Made by a program: the position numbers and the translations under genes. Positions 6,835-15,338 of a DNA stretch of 28,491 bases are shown here, piece after piece (the stretch's first letter is position 1; every line of letters begins with the position of its first letter). The notes beneath the pieces were generated by a model, which was not told the origin of the DNA, searched no databases, and saw only the letters and a list, made by a program, of their open reading frames with translations. The stretch comes from an uncultured Lachnospiraceae bacterium (GTDB lineage: Bacteria; Bacillota; Clostridia; Lachnospirales; Lachnospiraceae): contig URCR01000038.1 of assembly GCA_900546325.1 (NCBI GenBank), forward strand, positions 1 through 28,491, in the 5' to 3' direction.

Positions 6835-8406
6835 CTAATACTTAAATAGTTCCATCTTCACACATTCCGGCATATCATATAGCATAGTCACAATCTTTTC
6901 ATCGCCGTTCTGTCTCTGCCTGCATCTCCATTGTCCGTCACTGTATGTTCCTGCTTCTTTTCTGATGAAATCCACCTTTCTGTGATCACCCGGTTTTGTA
7001 TGCACACATACATTGCACATCATCCCCACAATCAGGAAATTATTTTCGTCCAACTCGAACACAGCCCCGGCTGCCGTTGGCATTCCAACCTGTTGCGGCA
7101 GATACCGGATTTCCATATCGTAAGACTTAAACTTCAGATAACATCCCTGCTCTCCTTCCGCATTTTTCAGAAAGCACTTCAGATGAGTTGTTCCCCTGTA
7201 CCTAAGATACAGCGACTTAATCTCGCCAAGGAGTCTGTATACCTCTCCCAGAGTCTCCTTTGTCCCGGTCATGTCAAAAGAAAGCGGGTCTATATTCAAA
7301 GCCTCCGTCACCTCTTTCGGGATCACATCCGGCTCCTTCTGCCACAGGTCTTCAATCCCGAACGGTGCGTAACACAGGGCATGGCAGTTCAGGTAAGCAT
7401 ACAGAGCGTATGACGCTGTTACAGCGTCTTTTCGCACCTCCGGGATTACAAGGGGATTATCCGGACGGGTATACTTCTCCATGATCTCCGACACATAGGG
7501 GACATAGATATCCGGGGCAATAGTAAAGAGGGAAGGCGCCGCCGCTTTCCACACCCAGAGCATATCCTCCACCGGGCCTCCCGACGGATAAGAACCAGCA
7601 TACCAGGGGAACTGTTTCAGCCACACATTGGCGTAGCAGGGCAGAGGATACTCTTTTTTTCCGACTGATGCAATCCTCTCCAGAGCGGAGGCAAAAAACC
7701 ATGCGGAAAAAATCTCCCCTGCGTCTTCTCCGAATACGACAGTCCAGTCTGCCTTTTCAGGCCATCCTGTTTCCCTGGCACGGATTTTTCCTGATTTTAC
7801 AGCTGCATCCATCAGTTTATCCGGCACATTTCCTGTAAACGCCTCCTCTGCCTGACGGCAGTAATCACGCTCTGTTCCAAGCAGTCCCACTTCATTTTCT
7901 ACCTGGACCATGATGACCGATGAGTTTTTATCAACCTCCCGCAGATGTCCCATCAGACGGGAAAATGCAGCGGCATCTCTCTCCACCGCCTCCCAGCACA
8001 GAGGAGAAATCGTATTTAACCTTTCTCCACCATACATTTCCGCACGGAAAAATGTTTCACTGTCCTGCTTCATCCATGCCGGCACATAAGCCGACTCTGC
8101 ATTCTTCCATAGACCGAACCAGAGCAGGATCAGCTTTTTCTTAAATCTGACAGCCTGCTCAAGAAGTGAATCCACAAGCGAAAAATCATAGCTGCCTTCT
8201 TCCGGCTCCAGCGTCTCCCAGTACACCGGTACAATCAGTGTATTCAGATGACTCTGATCCATCTTCATCCATATCTCTGCCTCCATCCTGTCCGGGGCAT
8301 AGGCGGCTGAGTTGTGCACCTCCCCTGCAAACGCCCAAAAAGGCTGCCCGTCCACATACAGAGTCGGGATTCCTCTTTCTATTTTTACTTCTGTAATTTT
8401 ATTCAT
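6835..8406 (-). CDS. GH42/GH35-like glycosidase with DUF5597-type C-terminus, 523 aa
   Basis: This is a beta-galactosidase-like TIM-barrel hydrolase. Residues 14-75 give LYVDGQPFWAFAGEVHNSA and NTLIVPVYWETLEPEEGSYD, typical of the GH35/GH42 clan. The acid/base candidate is Glu172 in IMVQVENEVG, and the nucleophile candidate is Glu323 in LVIPEVRKD. Residues about 380-520 match the DUF5597 type of C-terminal beta domain. There is no signal peptide, so it should act inside the cell. I chose the ATG at 8406, with AAGGAAGG 7 nt upstream, rather than one 11 codons earlier. It overlaps the 84-aa membrane gene by 8 bp. Linkage and sugar specificity cannot be read from the sequence. Confidence 0.85.
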   Translation of the reverse strand: MNKITEVKIERGIPTLYVDGQPFWAFAGEVHNSAAYAPDRMEAEIWMKMDQSHLNTLIVPVYWETLEPEEGSYDFSLVDSLLEQAVRFKKKLILLWFGLWKNAESAYVPAWMKQDSETFFRAEMYGGERLNTISPLCWEAVERDAAAFSRLMGHLREVDKNSSVIMVQVENEVGLLGTERDYCRQAEEAFTGNVPDKLMDAAVKSGKIRARETGWPEKADWTVVFGEDAGEIFSAWFFASALERIASVGKKEYPLPCYANVWLKQFPWYAGSYPSGGPVEDMLWVWKAAAPSLFTIAPDIYVPYVSEIMEKYTRPDNPLVIPEVRKDAVTASYALYAYLNCHALCYAPFGIEDLWQKEPDVIPKEVTEALNIDPLSFDMTGTKETLGEVYRLLGEIKSLYLRYRGTTHLKCFLKNAEGEQGCYLKFKSYDMEIRYLPQQVGMPTAAGAVFELDENNFLIVGMMCNVCVHTKPGDHRKVDFIRKEAGTYSDGQWRCRQRQNGDEKIVTMLYDMPECVKMELFKY

Positions 8407-8653
8407 CTTGAATCCTTCCTTTTGAATTTTCTTCGACAATATCTTTTTTACTATCGTTTCTAAACAGCAGTCCTATAAGCGAAGATGTAAAAACTAATGT
8501 TCCATAAAATGGTATTCGCAAAAGACAATTCTGGCCAAAACTCAAGTCAGAAGATATATATGTAACCAAAAAGTTTCCAAGAATAACCACTATAACAACA
8601 AATATGACGGCAAAAATACTTACAATTAGTTTTTCCCTTTTATATTTTTTCAT
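8399..8653 (-). CDS. Small membrane protein, 84 aa, two TM segments
   Basis: I do not recognise the family. After a basic start (MKKYKREK) come two hydrophobic segments, about residues 9-31 (LIVSIFAVIFVVIVVILG) and 44-63 (LLRIPFYGTLVFTSSLIGLL), then a charged tail. Both ends would lie in the cytoplasm by the positive-inside rule. It is overlapped by the downstream glycosidase start and follows another tiny membrane ORF by 12 bp, so it is translated as part of the operon. A transport accessory or membrane-anchoring role is possible but unproven. Confidence 0.6.
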   Translation of the reverse strand: MKKYKREKLIVSIFAVIFVVIVVILGNFLVTYISSDLSFGQNCLLRIPFYGTLVFTSSLIGLLFRNDSKKDIVEENSKGRIQDE

Positions 8654-8665
8654 CTGGCAGTCCCC

Positions 8666-8806
8666 TTAAAAAAGCAGCTTTCTCCGAGTAATCAGAAGCC
8701 GTATCCCGCTCACCAGAGCAGACACTCCCACAGCAATCGCAAGGGCTCCGGCCACAACATTCATGACGCCTGAATTTTCAACTGTTTTGTAGATTTTTTC
8801 TCCCAT
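8666..8806 (-). CDS. Very small membrane protein, 46 aa
   Basis: A 46-codon ORF begins MGEKIYKTVENSGVMN, has one hydrophobic Ala/Val/Gly-rich segment (VVAGALAIAVGVSALVSGI, about residues 17-35) and ends RRKLLF. AAAGGAG lies 10 nt before the ATG. The ATG overlaps the end of the GH3 gene by a few bases' distance (GH3 stop at 8811), so coupling is likely. Single-span proteins of this size are often missed by annotation. Function unknown. Confidence 0.6.
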   Translation of the reverse strand: MGEKIYKTVENSGVMNVVAGALAIAVGVSALVSGIRLLITRRKLLF

Positions 8807-8810
8807 ACTT

Positions 8811-11285
8811 CTATTTCTCCTTTCCATGAATCCTGCGGATCATGCACAGAAGATGTCCTGCCGCTGTTTCCATTTCTTCTCTGGTCACTCTTCCTTCTTC
8901 ATATCCTTTCAGGATCTGACGAATCACCGGCGGTCCGCCCGGCATGACGATATCATTTCCCGCAGCCACGGCGTCTGCTCCGTCTACCACAATATCCATA
9001 TCGCCCCAGTCTGTCACCACAGCGCCGTCAAATCCCCATTCTTCCCGAAGGATACGGGTGCACAGATCCTTACTGCCCCCGGCGAAAACGCCGTTTATCT
9101 TGTTAAAAGACGTCATAATGCAGGCAATATGTGCTTCTCTCACCAGCATTTCAAAAGGCTTCAGGTATAGTTCCCTGGCCGAGCGCTCTGTCAGTATAGA
9201 GTCAACAGCGTCTACCTTTTTCCCTGCATTTCCGCGCCGGAATGTCTCCTGCTCATTTGCCGCGAAGTGTTTCGGGCACACGATAACCGGCCGGCCATTC
9301 TGTACGCCTTTTGTGATCTCGCAGGCACAGACTCCTGTCAGGTACGGATCTTCAGAAAAATATTCAAAATTTCTGCCGCACAGCGGATTTCTGTGGAGAT
9401 TCACAGCAGGAGCAAGCCAGACATTCACCTGCTGATCTTCACATTCTTTCCCTACTGCATCTCCAAACATCTGCCACAGTTTCCTGTCGAACGAGCAGGC
9501 TATGAGCATTTCCGTCGGCCAGGCAATACCGCCGATCCCGGCCGGGCCGTCTTTATAGAAAATGGACTTAATCCCTTTTTCCTCAATTGCCGGAGAAACA
9601 TATCCCGGATATCCTGTCGGGTGGTTGTTTGTTGTAATCGGTTTTCCTTCACCATCGAAAATCGCAGACGGGTCACTGCGGTCCCCCACAGCCGCAAAGG
9701 GAGTGCCCGGCCCATAGCCCACACAGAGAGAAGCGAGTTCTTCGATGGAGAGCTCCGGCAGATTTTGCTGCGTTTCTTTTTCAGCCTGTCTGCTCTCCCC
9801 TCCTGCAAGAATATCCTCTTCCGTTACAGAAATTACCGCCATCCCGGTCACGCCTCCATCAGGTTTCTTCTCACATCTGTCTTCCAGATGGCACCCTGCG
9901 TAGTCTTTCTGTGTCAGGAACGAAAGCTTATCTCTGTTGCATTCTAAGATTATCATACGGTTCGCGCACTGTTCTGTAAGGACTGTATCCCCCAGGCGTA
10001 CCATTCCCACCAGGGAGGTGTCTCTTGATGAATTTCCCATCTTCAGGAGATAATCGCCCGACTCTATGACCCACGCAGCTCTTCCTTCGTCATAAACCGC
10101 CAGTTCTCTCCATGGAATCCAAATCTTAACCTTCTCTTTTTCTCCCGGAGCAAGGTCCGCGGTTTTCTCAAATCCCTTCAATTCCTGATAAGGACGTTCC
10201 ACACCCTCTGCCGGATTTACCTTGGACAGATAAACCTGGATTACCTCTTTCCCTGATATTTCCCCAATATTTTTCACATTGGCTGTCACCATAATACCGC
10301 CGTTTTGCTTCTCGGCCGAGGCATCGCTGATTGCAAATTCAGTGTAAGAAAGCCCATAACCAAAGGGGTAAAGCACCGGTTTCCCGAATGTATCAAAATA
10401 TCGGTAACCGGTATAGATATCTTCCCAGTACACACTCACCGGGCTTTTAGAAAAACCTGTACTTCCGTTTTCTTCTGAGGAAAGGCCGTAGCTCTCATAG
10501 TCAAGAACATTCTCCAGATGCTCCTTATCCCATGAGAAATGGTCTGCCGACGGGTAATCTTCATAATGTTCCGCTATGGTCACCGCCAGTTTCCCGGAGG
10601 GATTGGTCTCCCCCGTTAAAATGCCAGCTAGCGCAGAAGCCCCTTCTTCCCCTGGGATTCCAATAAACAGAAGGCTTTTTATATTTGCATACTTTCTCAC
10701 CCAGGACAGATCGATCAGCCCGTTAACATTCAAGACTACCACTACATTTGTAAAATGACTGCAGACTTCCTTCAGCAGACTTTCTTCTGAATTAGTCAGG
10801 TAATAATCCTCTGAAAGGTGACGGTCACACTCCTCACCGCCAGAATTTCTGCCAATTACAATAAGTGCTGTGTCAGTTTTTTCTGCCGCCTGGTCAATAA
10901 GTGTGCCGGGCACTTCGTACTCATCAAGCGGAGCGCGGTATTTGCCGAATATTTCATACATAATTCCACTGTTTACCATCTCACTGACTTTAGTCCAGTC
11001 AAACTCATCCTCTTCCGTGACCCGTTCCTTATTTATCTTATATTCATAAAAGCCCTTTAAAAGTGGCTCAGGTCTGATTCCGCAATTTTCACATTCTTCC
11101 AGAATCGTGCCGCATCCGGCCACATTTGCACCGCCGGATCCGTTTCCGGAATATAAAGTGCCAATCTGCGTCCTCCCGAAAAACGCGATCTCTTTCTTCT
11201 CTTTTAAAGGAAGCATATGATCTTCGTTTTTCAACAATACAATGGATTCTTCTGCAATCCTTCTGGCAAGTAACTTTCTATCCAT
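8811..11285 (-). CDS. GH3 beta-glucosidase with reversed domain order, 824 aa
   Basis: The usual GH3 layout is inverted. The alpha/beta GH3_C sandwich comes first (about residues 1-325): ESIVLLKNEDHMLPL, an acid/base-type segment GGEECDRHLSEDY, then LYPFGYGLSYTEF. A fibronectin-III-like domain follows (about 330-425). The TIM barrel is last (about 500-824): YKDGPAGIGG, LCGRNFEYFSEDPYLTG, KHFAANEQET, and the nucleophile Asp759 in VVTDWGDMD. The same order is described for beta-glucosidases of Ruminococcus albus and Butyrivibrio fibrisolvens. All catalytic landmarks are present, so it is probably active. There is no signal peptide. AGGAGG lies 7 nt before the ATG. It lacks the helical tail seen on the other GH3 proteins here. 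Confidence 0.93.
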   Translation of the reverse strand: MDRKLLARRIAEESIVLLKNEDHMLPLKEKKEIAFFGRTQIGTLYSGNGSGGANVAGCGTILEECENCGIRPEPLLKGFYEYKINKERVTEEDEFDWTKVSEMVNSGIMYEIFGKYRAPLDEYEVPGTLIDQAAEKTDTALIVIGRNSGGEECDRHLSEDYYLTNSEESLLKEVCSHFTNVVVVLNVNGLIDLSWVRKYANIKSLLFIGIPGEEGASALAGILTGETNPSGKLAVTIAEHYEDYPSADHFSWDKEHLENVLDYESYGLSSEENGSTGFSKSPVSVYWEDIYTGYRYFDTFGKPVLYPFGYGLSYTEFAISDASAEKQNGGIMVTANVKNIGEISGKEVIQVYLSKVNPAEGVERPYQELKGFEKTADLAPGEKEKVKIWIPWRELAVYDEGRAAWVIESGDYLLKMGNSSRDTSLVGMVRLGDTVLTEQCANRMIILECNRDKLSFLTQKDYAGCHLEDRCEKKPDGGVTGMAVISVTEEDILAGGESRQAEKETQQNLPELSIEELASLCVGYGPGTPFAAVGDRSDPSAIFDGEGKPITTNNHPTGYPGYVSPAIEEKGIKSIFYKDGPAGIGGIAWPTEMLIACSFDRKLWQMFGDAVGKECEDQQVNVWLAPAVNLHRNPLCGRNFEYFSEDPYLTGVCACEITKGVQNGRPVIVCPKHFAANEQETFRRGNAGKKVDAVDSILTERSARELYLKPFEMLVREAHIACIMTSFNKINGVFAGGSKDLCTRILREEWGFDGAVVTDWGDMDIVVDGADAVAAGNDIVMPGGPPVIRQILKGYEEGRVTREEMETAAGHLLCMIRRIHGKEK

Positions 11286-11344
11286 CTGTTTTCCTCCTGT
11301 CCTGCCGGATATCTTACCCGACCCGCTGTAAGTGTATGCCTAAG

Positions 11345-13066
11345 CTATACTTTGTCTTTCTGTACTTTCGCATAAAATGCTCTTTTTGCGCCGTCTATCC
11401 ATCTATCCTCTGTGATCCGGTATGTTCCTTTTAACCGTATATCCTCAGAAGAACTTCCAATTTCTACATCTATCTCTCCTTTTTCCACCTTCCAGCGCAT
11501 CTGCCTGTCAAGAAATGCTGACTGATCCGCCTGTACTGTAAATGTTACCCGTACTTTCTCTCCCGGTTCCATATGGATTCGCTTAAATCCGGCAAGCTCT
11601 TTCACCGGGCGTGTCATACTTGCAAATCTATCCCTGAGATAAAGTTGTACCACTTCATCCCCGGCACAGTTTCCCGCATTCTTTACCACACAGCTGATCT
11701 GTACCGATTCTTCTGCTCCAATCTCTGCCGTCGATATATGAATGTCTGAATACTCAAACTGTGTATAAGACAATCCATGTCCAAAGCAATATCTCGGTGT
11801 ATGGGGAACATCCACATAATTGACGAATCCGATACTCTCCTGCTGATGCCATGCGGAACCGTTTGGGTGATTATAGTAGATTGGAATCTGTCCGGCGTGA
11901 TATGCCACGGATACTGGCAGTTTGCCGCCCGGATTATATGCTCCCAGCAGGACATCTGCCACAGCCTGCGCTCCCGTTTCCGCCGGGCTCCAGGCTTCTA
12001 TGACGGCATCCAGATATTGGTCTGCCGTGTCACTGGAGATCGGCCTGCCATCAAAATGGATGCCGATTAAGGGCTTTCCATACACCGATGCAGCTTTAAT
12101 AAATGCGTCCTGACATTCCGGCAAATTGATGTCGGCAGCGTCCACACCTTCTCCCATGGTCGCCATAGAGCATGTACCGTGCTTTCCTCCCAGAGTGAGG
12201 ATCACAACATCAGCTTCCCTGACTGCCTGCAGTGCCTCCTCAAATCTGCTCTGATCCTTTCCGGCAACCGGGTATCCATACACATACAGAATCTCCGTAT
12301 CTGTCATACGCTCCTTTAGTTCTTCTAACAGGCTTCTGCATCCCGGCTTCTGTAAGCGCAGGATGTCGTTAAAGAGTTCTGCTTCATCTGACTGGATCTT
12401 TGTACCCGGGACATAATTCACCGGTTCGCCGTCTGGCAGCATTGCCCCGCCGATCTGTCCGGACTCCGGGCTGCCCTCTACCCCTGCGATAGAACTTGCG
12501 GCCGCGTAGACCGACTCCATCATGCACAGATGAGTATATCCGCCGAAGAACTTACGGGCACAGTCTGCATGAGGCCCGATCAGGGCCAGCTTCTTGATCT
12601 TGCCTGACAAAGGAAGTACCCCGTTGTTTTTCAAAAGCACCATGGATTCCCTTGCCGACCGAAGGGACAGCTCCGCCCCCTCTTTCTCTTCAAAAATCTT
12701 TTTGCAGGACTCACCGTCCATTGCGAAAGGTTGTTCAAACAGGCCCATGCGGAATTTCGCTTCCAACACCCTCAGAACTGTCCGGTCCAGCAATTCTGTA
12801 TCCGCCTGTCCGCTTCGGAACATTTCTTTGAGTTTTTCGCCATAACCGATCGCTTTCGGCATCTCCATGTCCATCCCTGCTTCCATGGCAAGAAATCCTG
12901 TTTCTCCAATAGTCTCTCCGATCCGCTGGACTTCGTGGGCATTGCTGATGCCGCCGTAATCACTGATACACAGTCCGTCAAATCCCATTCTCTCCCGAAG
13001 AAGTTCTGTCAGTAATCTGTGGGAAACCGAGGCCGGTTCTCCGTCAATGGAATTATAGCAGGGCAT
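11345..13066 (-). pseudogene. GH3 glycosidase missing its N-terminal third
   Basis: The ORF begins at MPCYNSIDGEP, a segment normally near residue 200 of GH3 enzymes (VMPSYNEIDG), so the first four or five barrel strands and the substrate-binding Asp/Arg/Lys-His motifs are gone. What remains is clear: the nucleophile region CISDYGGI, ESMVLLKNNGVLPL, MGEGVDAADINLPECQ with the likely acid/base Glu, FGHGLSYTQFEY, and a fibronectin-III-like end. It resembles the BglX/beta-xylosidase branch rather than the neighbouring GH3 types. The segment upstream (13067-13243) does not continue the barrel. AAAGGAG lies only 3 nt from the ATG, so even the start is doubtful. Unlikely to fold as an active enzyme. 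Confidence 0.85.
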
Positions 13067-13243
13067 TGACTCCTTTGATGATTACATCACACAAATTGAA
13101 ATACCGATTAAAACTTAATATTAGTCAGTATAATTCTGTATATGACATCCCTCAAAAATCGACAGCCTAATGGTATCAATAATTCTTATAGCAGTGTTTC
13201 TATAATATATTAAAAGCCTCTTTGTCCGCTTAAGAGTTTAATC
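13067..13243. other. 177-bp junction segment between reductase and truncated GH3
   Basis: No gene seen. It replaces the missing 5' part of the truncated GH3 gene. It contains a promoter-like pair on the minus strand (listed separately), but no clear terminator for the reductase remnant and no insertion-sequence ends that I can recognise. Confidence 0.5.
13127..13155 (-). promoter_or_regulatory. Possible sigma-A promoter facing the truncated GH3 ORF
   Basis: TTGAGG (13150-13155, minus strand) and TATACT (13127-13132) are separated by exactly 17 nt. The -10 matches 5 of 6 consensus bases and the -35 matches 4 of 6. It points at the GH3 fragment about 60 bp downstream. AT-rich sequence makes chance matches likely. 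Confidence 0.35.
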
Positions 13244-15312
13244 TTACAAAGAAAATGCTAAATCATAAGCCTCCCAGATTGCTGTTTTCAAATTTCCAAC
13301 CTTTTTAACATCGCCGACTATATGAATATTCGTTTTCCCCTGTTGTGTTCCGCCGTCAACAAGCCTCGTGTCTGGCATATAACCACAGCTCATTATCACG
13401 TCGTCGCATTCCAGCTGTATTGTCTTTTCCGCTGTCTCAATGACAATTCCATTTTCAATGATTTCTAAGAGCTTTGCGTTTTTATAAATAGGAACTTCAT
13501 AATACCGCAATAAGTCTCTCAGACAACTGGAGTTTGCCATGCAGAGTCCCTTGGTCTTTAAAATATCGTCTGCCATTTCCACAATAACCGGTCGTTTTCC
13601 TTTCAGCACAAGGTCATAGGCAATCTCGCACCCCGTCAAACCTCCGCCGATTACAGCGACGTCCTTTCCTACTTTTCCCCCCCAGCAGATATTCCGTTGC
13701 TTCAATAGCTTTTTCCTGTCCCGGAACATCTAGCTTTTTAGGTTTCGCGCCCGTAGCAATGATAATTTCATCTGCTGTCAGCTCAGCCAGAGTTGTAATT
13801 TCACAGTTGTATTCCACTTTAATCGGCAGGCTTTCTATTTCTTGTTGAATCCATCTTATAAATTCCTTATCTTTTTCTTTAAATTCAGGTGCTGCTGCAG
13901 CGTTAAACACACCGCAGAGCCGGTCACTCTTTTCATAAATTGTTACCTCATGACCTCGGATTGCCGCAATTCGTGCTACAGTCATCCCAGCGATACCCCC
14001 GCCGATGACCGCAATACTTTTTGTTACAGCTGCTTTTTTCCCAAAATCATATTTCTGCTCACAGAATGTCCTAGGGTTCAACGCACAATGCCCTTGTGTT
14101 TTTCCATCCTCTTCATCGATTTCACAGCCAACGCCTTCATAATGATAAATCGGAAGACATGCATTATGACATGCAATGCAAGGAAGAATGTCACTAAATT
14201 TCTCCTGTTCCAGTTTTACAATGTATTCCGGATCCGCCAGGAACTGACGTCCGATTCCCATAGCATCCAGTTTTCCTTCTGATATAGATGCTGAAGCTTC
14301 ATCCGGCTGCATTCTTCCTGCACATACCACAGGAATTTCTACCACTTCTTTTAATCGTGTCACCTCCGCCATGTTACAGTTTAAAGGCATATATACAGGC
14401 GGATGCGCCCAGTACCATGAATCGTAAGTCCCATTGTCCGCATTAAGCATATCATATCCTGCATCCTGAAGATATTTTGCGGCTTTCAGCCCTTCCTCAA
14501 GATCTCTGCCGGCTTCTGTAAATTTCTCACCATAAACTGCCCCGATACCAAAGCCGATTGTCTTACTGGTTACGGAATACCGAAGGGATACAGGGAATGT
14601 GTCACCGCACTGTCGCTTAATCTCCTCTACAACTTCTTTCGCAAACCTGTAGCGGTTATCAAAAGTCCCCCCATACTGATCTGTTCTCCGATTCGTATAC
14701 TTCGTTGTAAACTGATCCAGCAGATAGCCTTCATGCACGGCATGCACTTCCACACCGTCAAACCCTGTCTCCATACAAAGTTTGGCTGTCTTACCATAGG
14801 CATCCACATACTCAAGAATTTCACCTTCCGTCAGTGGTCTATGTATAATTTCTGGAAGCCAACGGTTAGGTAGTTCACTAGGGGCTACAAGAAGATTATC
14901 CCAGTCAAACATGGATTTTTGTCCGGTTTCCTTCTCTTTTTCATAAAGTTCACTTTAATGCCAGTGGCATGGTAAATGTTCGTCCCCATCCTGCACCAAT
15001 CTGCAAAAACACTTTTGCACCGTAACTATGAATTTCTGCTAAAAGCGGCTTTAGTCCTTCGAATATTTCTTTCTGCTCATAAAGCCACTGTTTCCCCACC
15101 ATACTACGCAGAGTAACCATTCCGGGAATAATTAAACCTACATGATTCTTTGCACGCTCCACATAATAATCATGGATATCCTCACCAATTTTAAAAATAG
15201 GTAAGCAGTCTATCATGTTTGTACCTTCCATTGGTTCCAGAACAAAACGGTTTTTAATCATTACCGTTCCAATTTTAAATGGTTCAAATAAAATTTCGTG
15301 TTCTTTTTTCAT
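13244..15312 (-). pseudogene. OYE-type NADH:flavin oxidoreductase (BaiCD/BaiH-like), two frameshifts
   Basis: Three pieces make one protein of about 690 residues of the 2,4-dienoyl-CoA reductase/enoate reductase type. Piece one (14950-15312) is the start of the FMN barrel (FEPFKIGTVMIKNRFV). Piece two (13614 to about 14940) holds HAVHEGYLLDQFTTKYTNRR, the 4Fe-4S ligands in CIACHNACL with GHCALNP, and the first dinucleotide fold (AVIGGGIAGM). Piece three (13244-13700) has the second fold (AVIGGGLTGCEIA) and GDVKKVGNLKTAIWEAYD. The first break is near 14945, where the barrel ends ...PLALK-stop while LYEKEKETGQKS resumes in another frame. The second is in a run of seven G (minus strand, 13677-13683), where removing one G restores LLGGKVGKDVAV. 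Such enzymes reduce alpha,beta-unsaturated carbonyls, including bile acids, steroids and flavonoids. Confidence 0.88.
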
Positions 15313-15338
15313 TTTTTGAACATCCTTCCTCAATTATC

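Noticed and set aside
6931..7413. Plus-strand ORF of 160 codons
   Set aside because: Antisense to the GH42-like gene; no family features.
9267..9947. Plus-strand ORF of 226 codons
   Set aside because: Antisense to the barrel of the permuted GH3 gene; no recognisable motif.
13205..13243. Possible terminator after the reductase remnant
   Set aside because: Stem of only five pairs; too weak to call.
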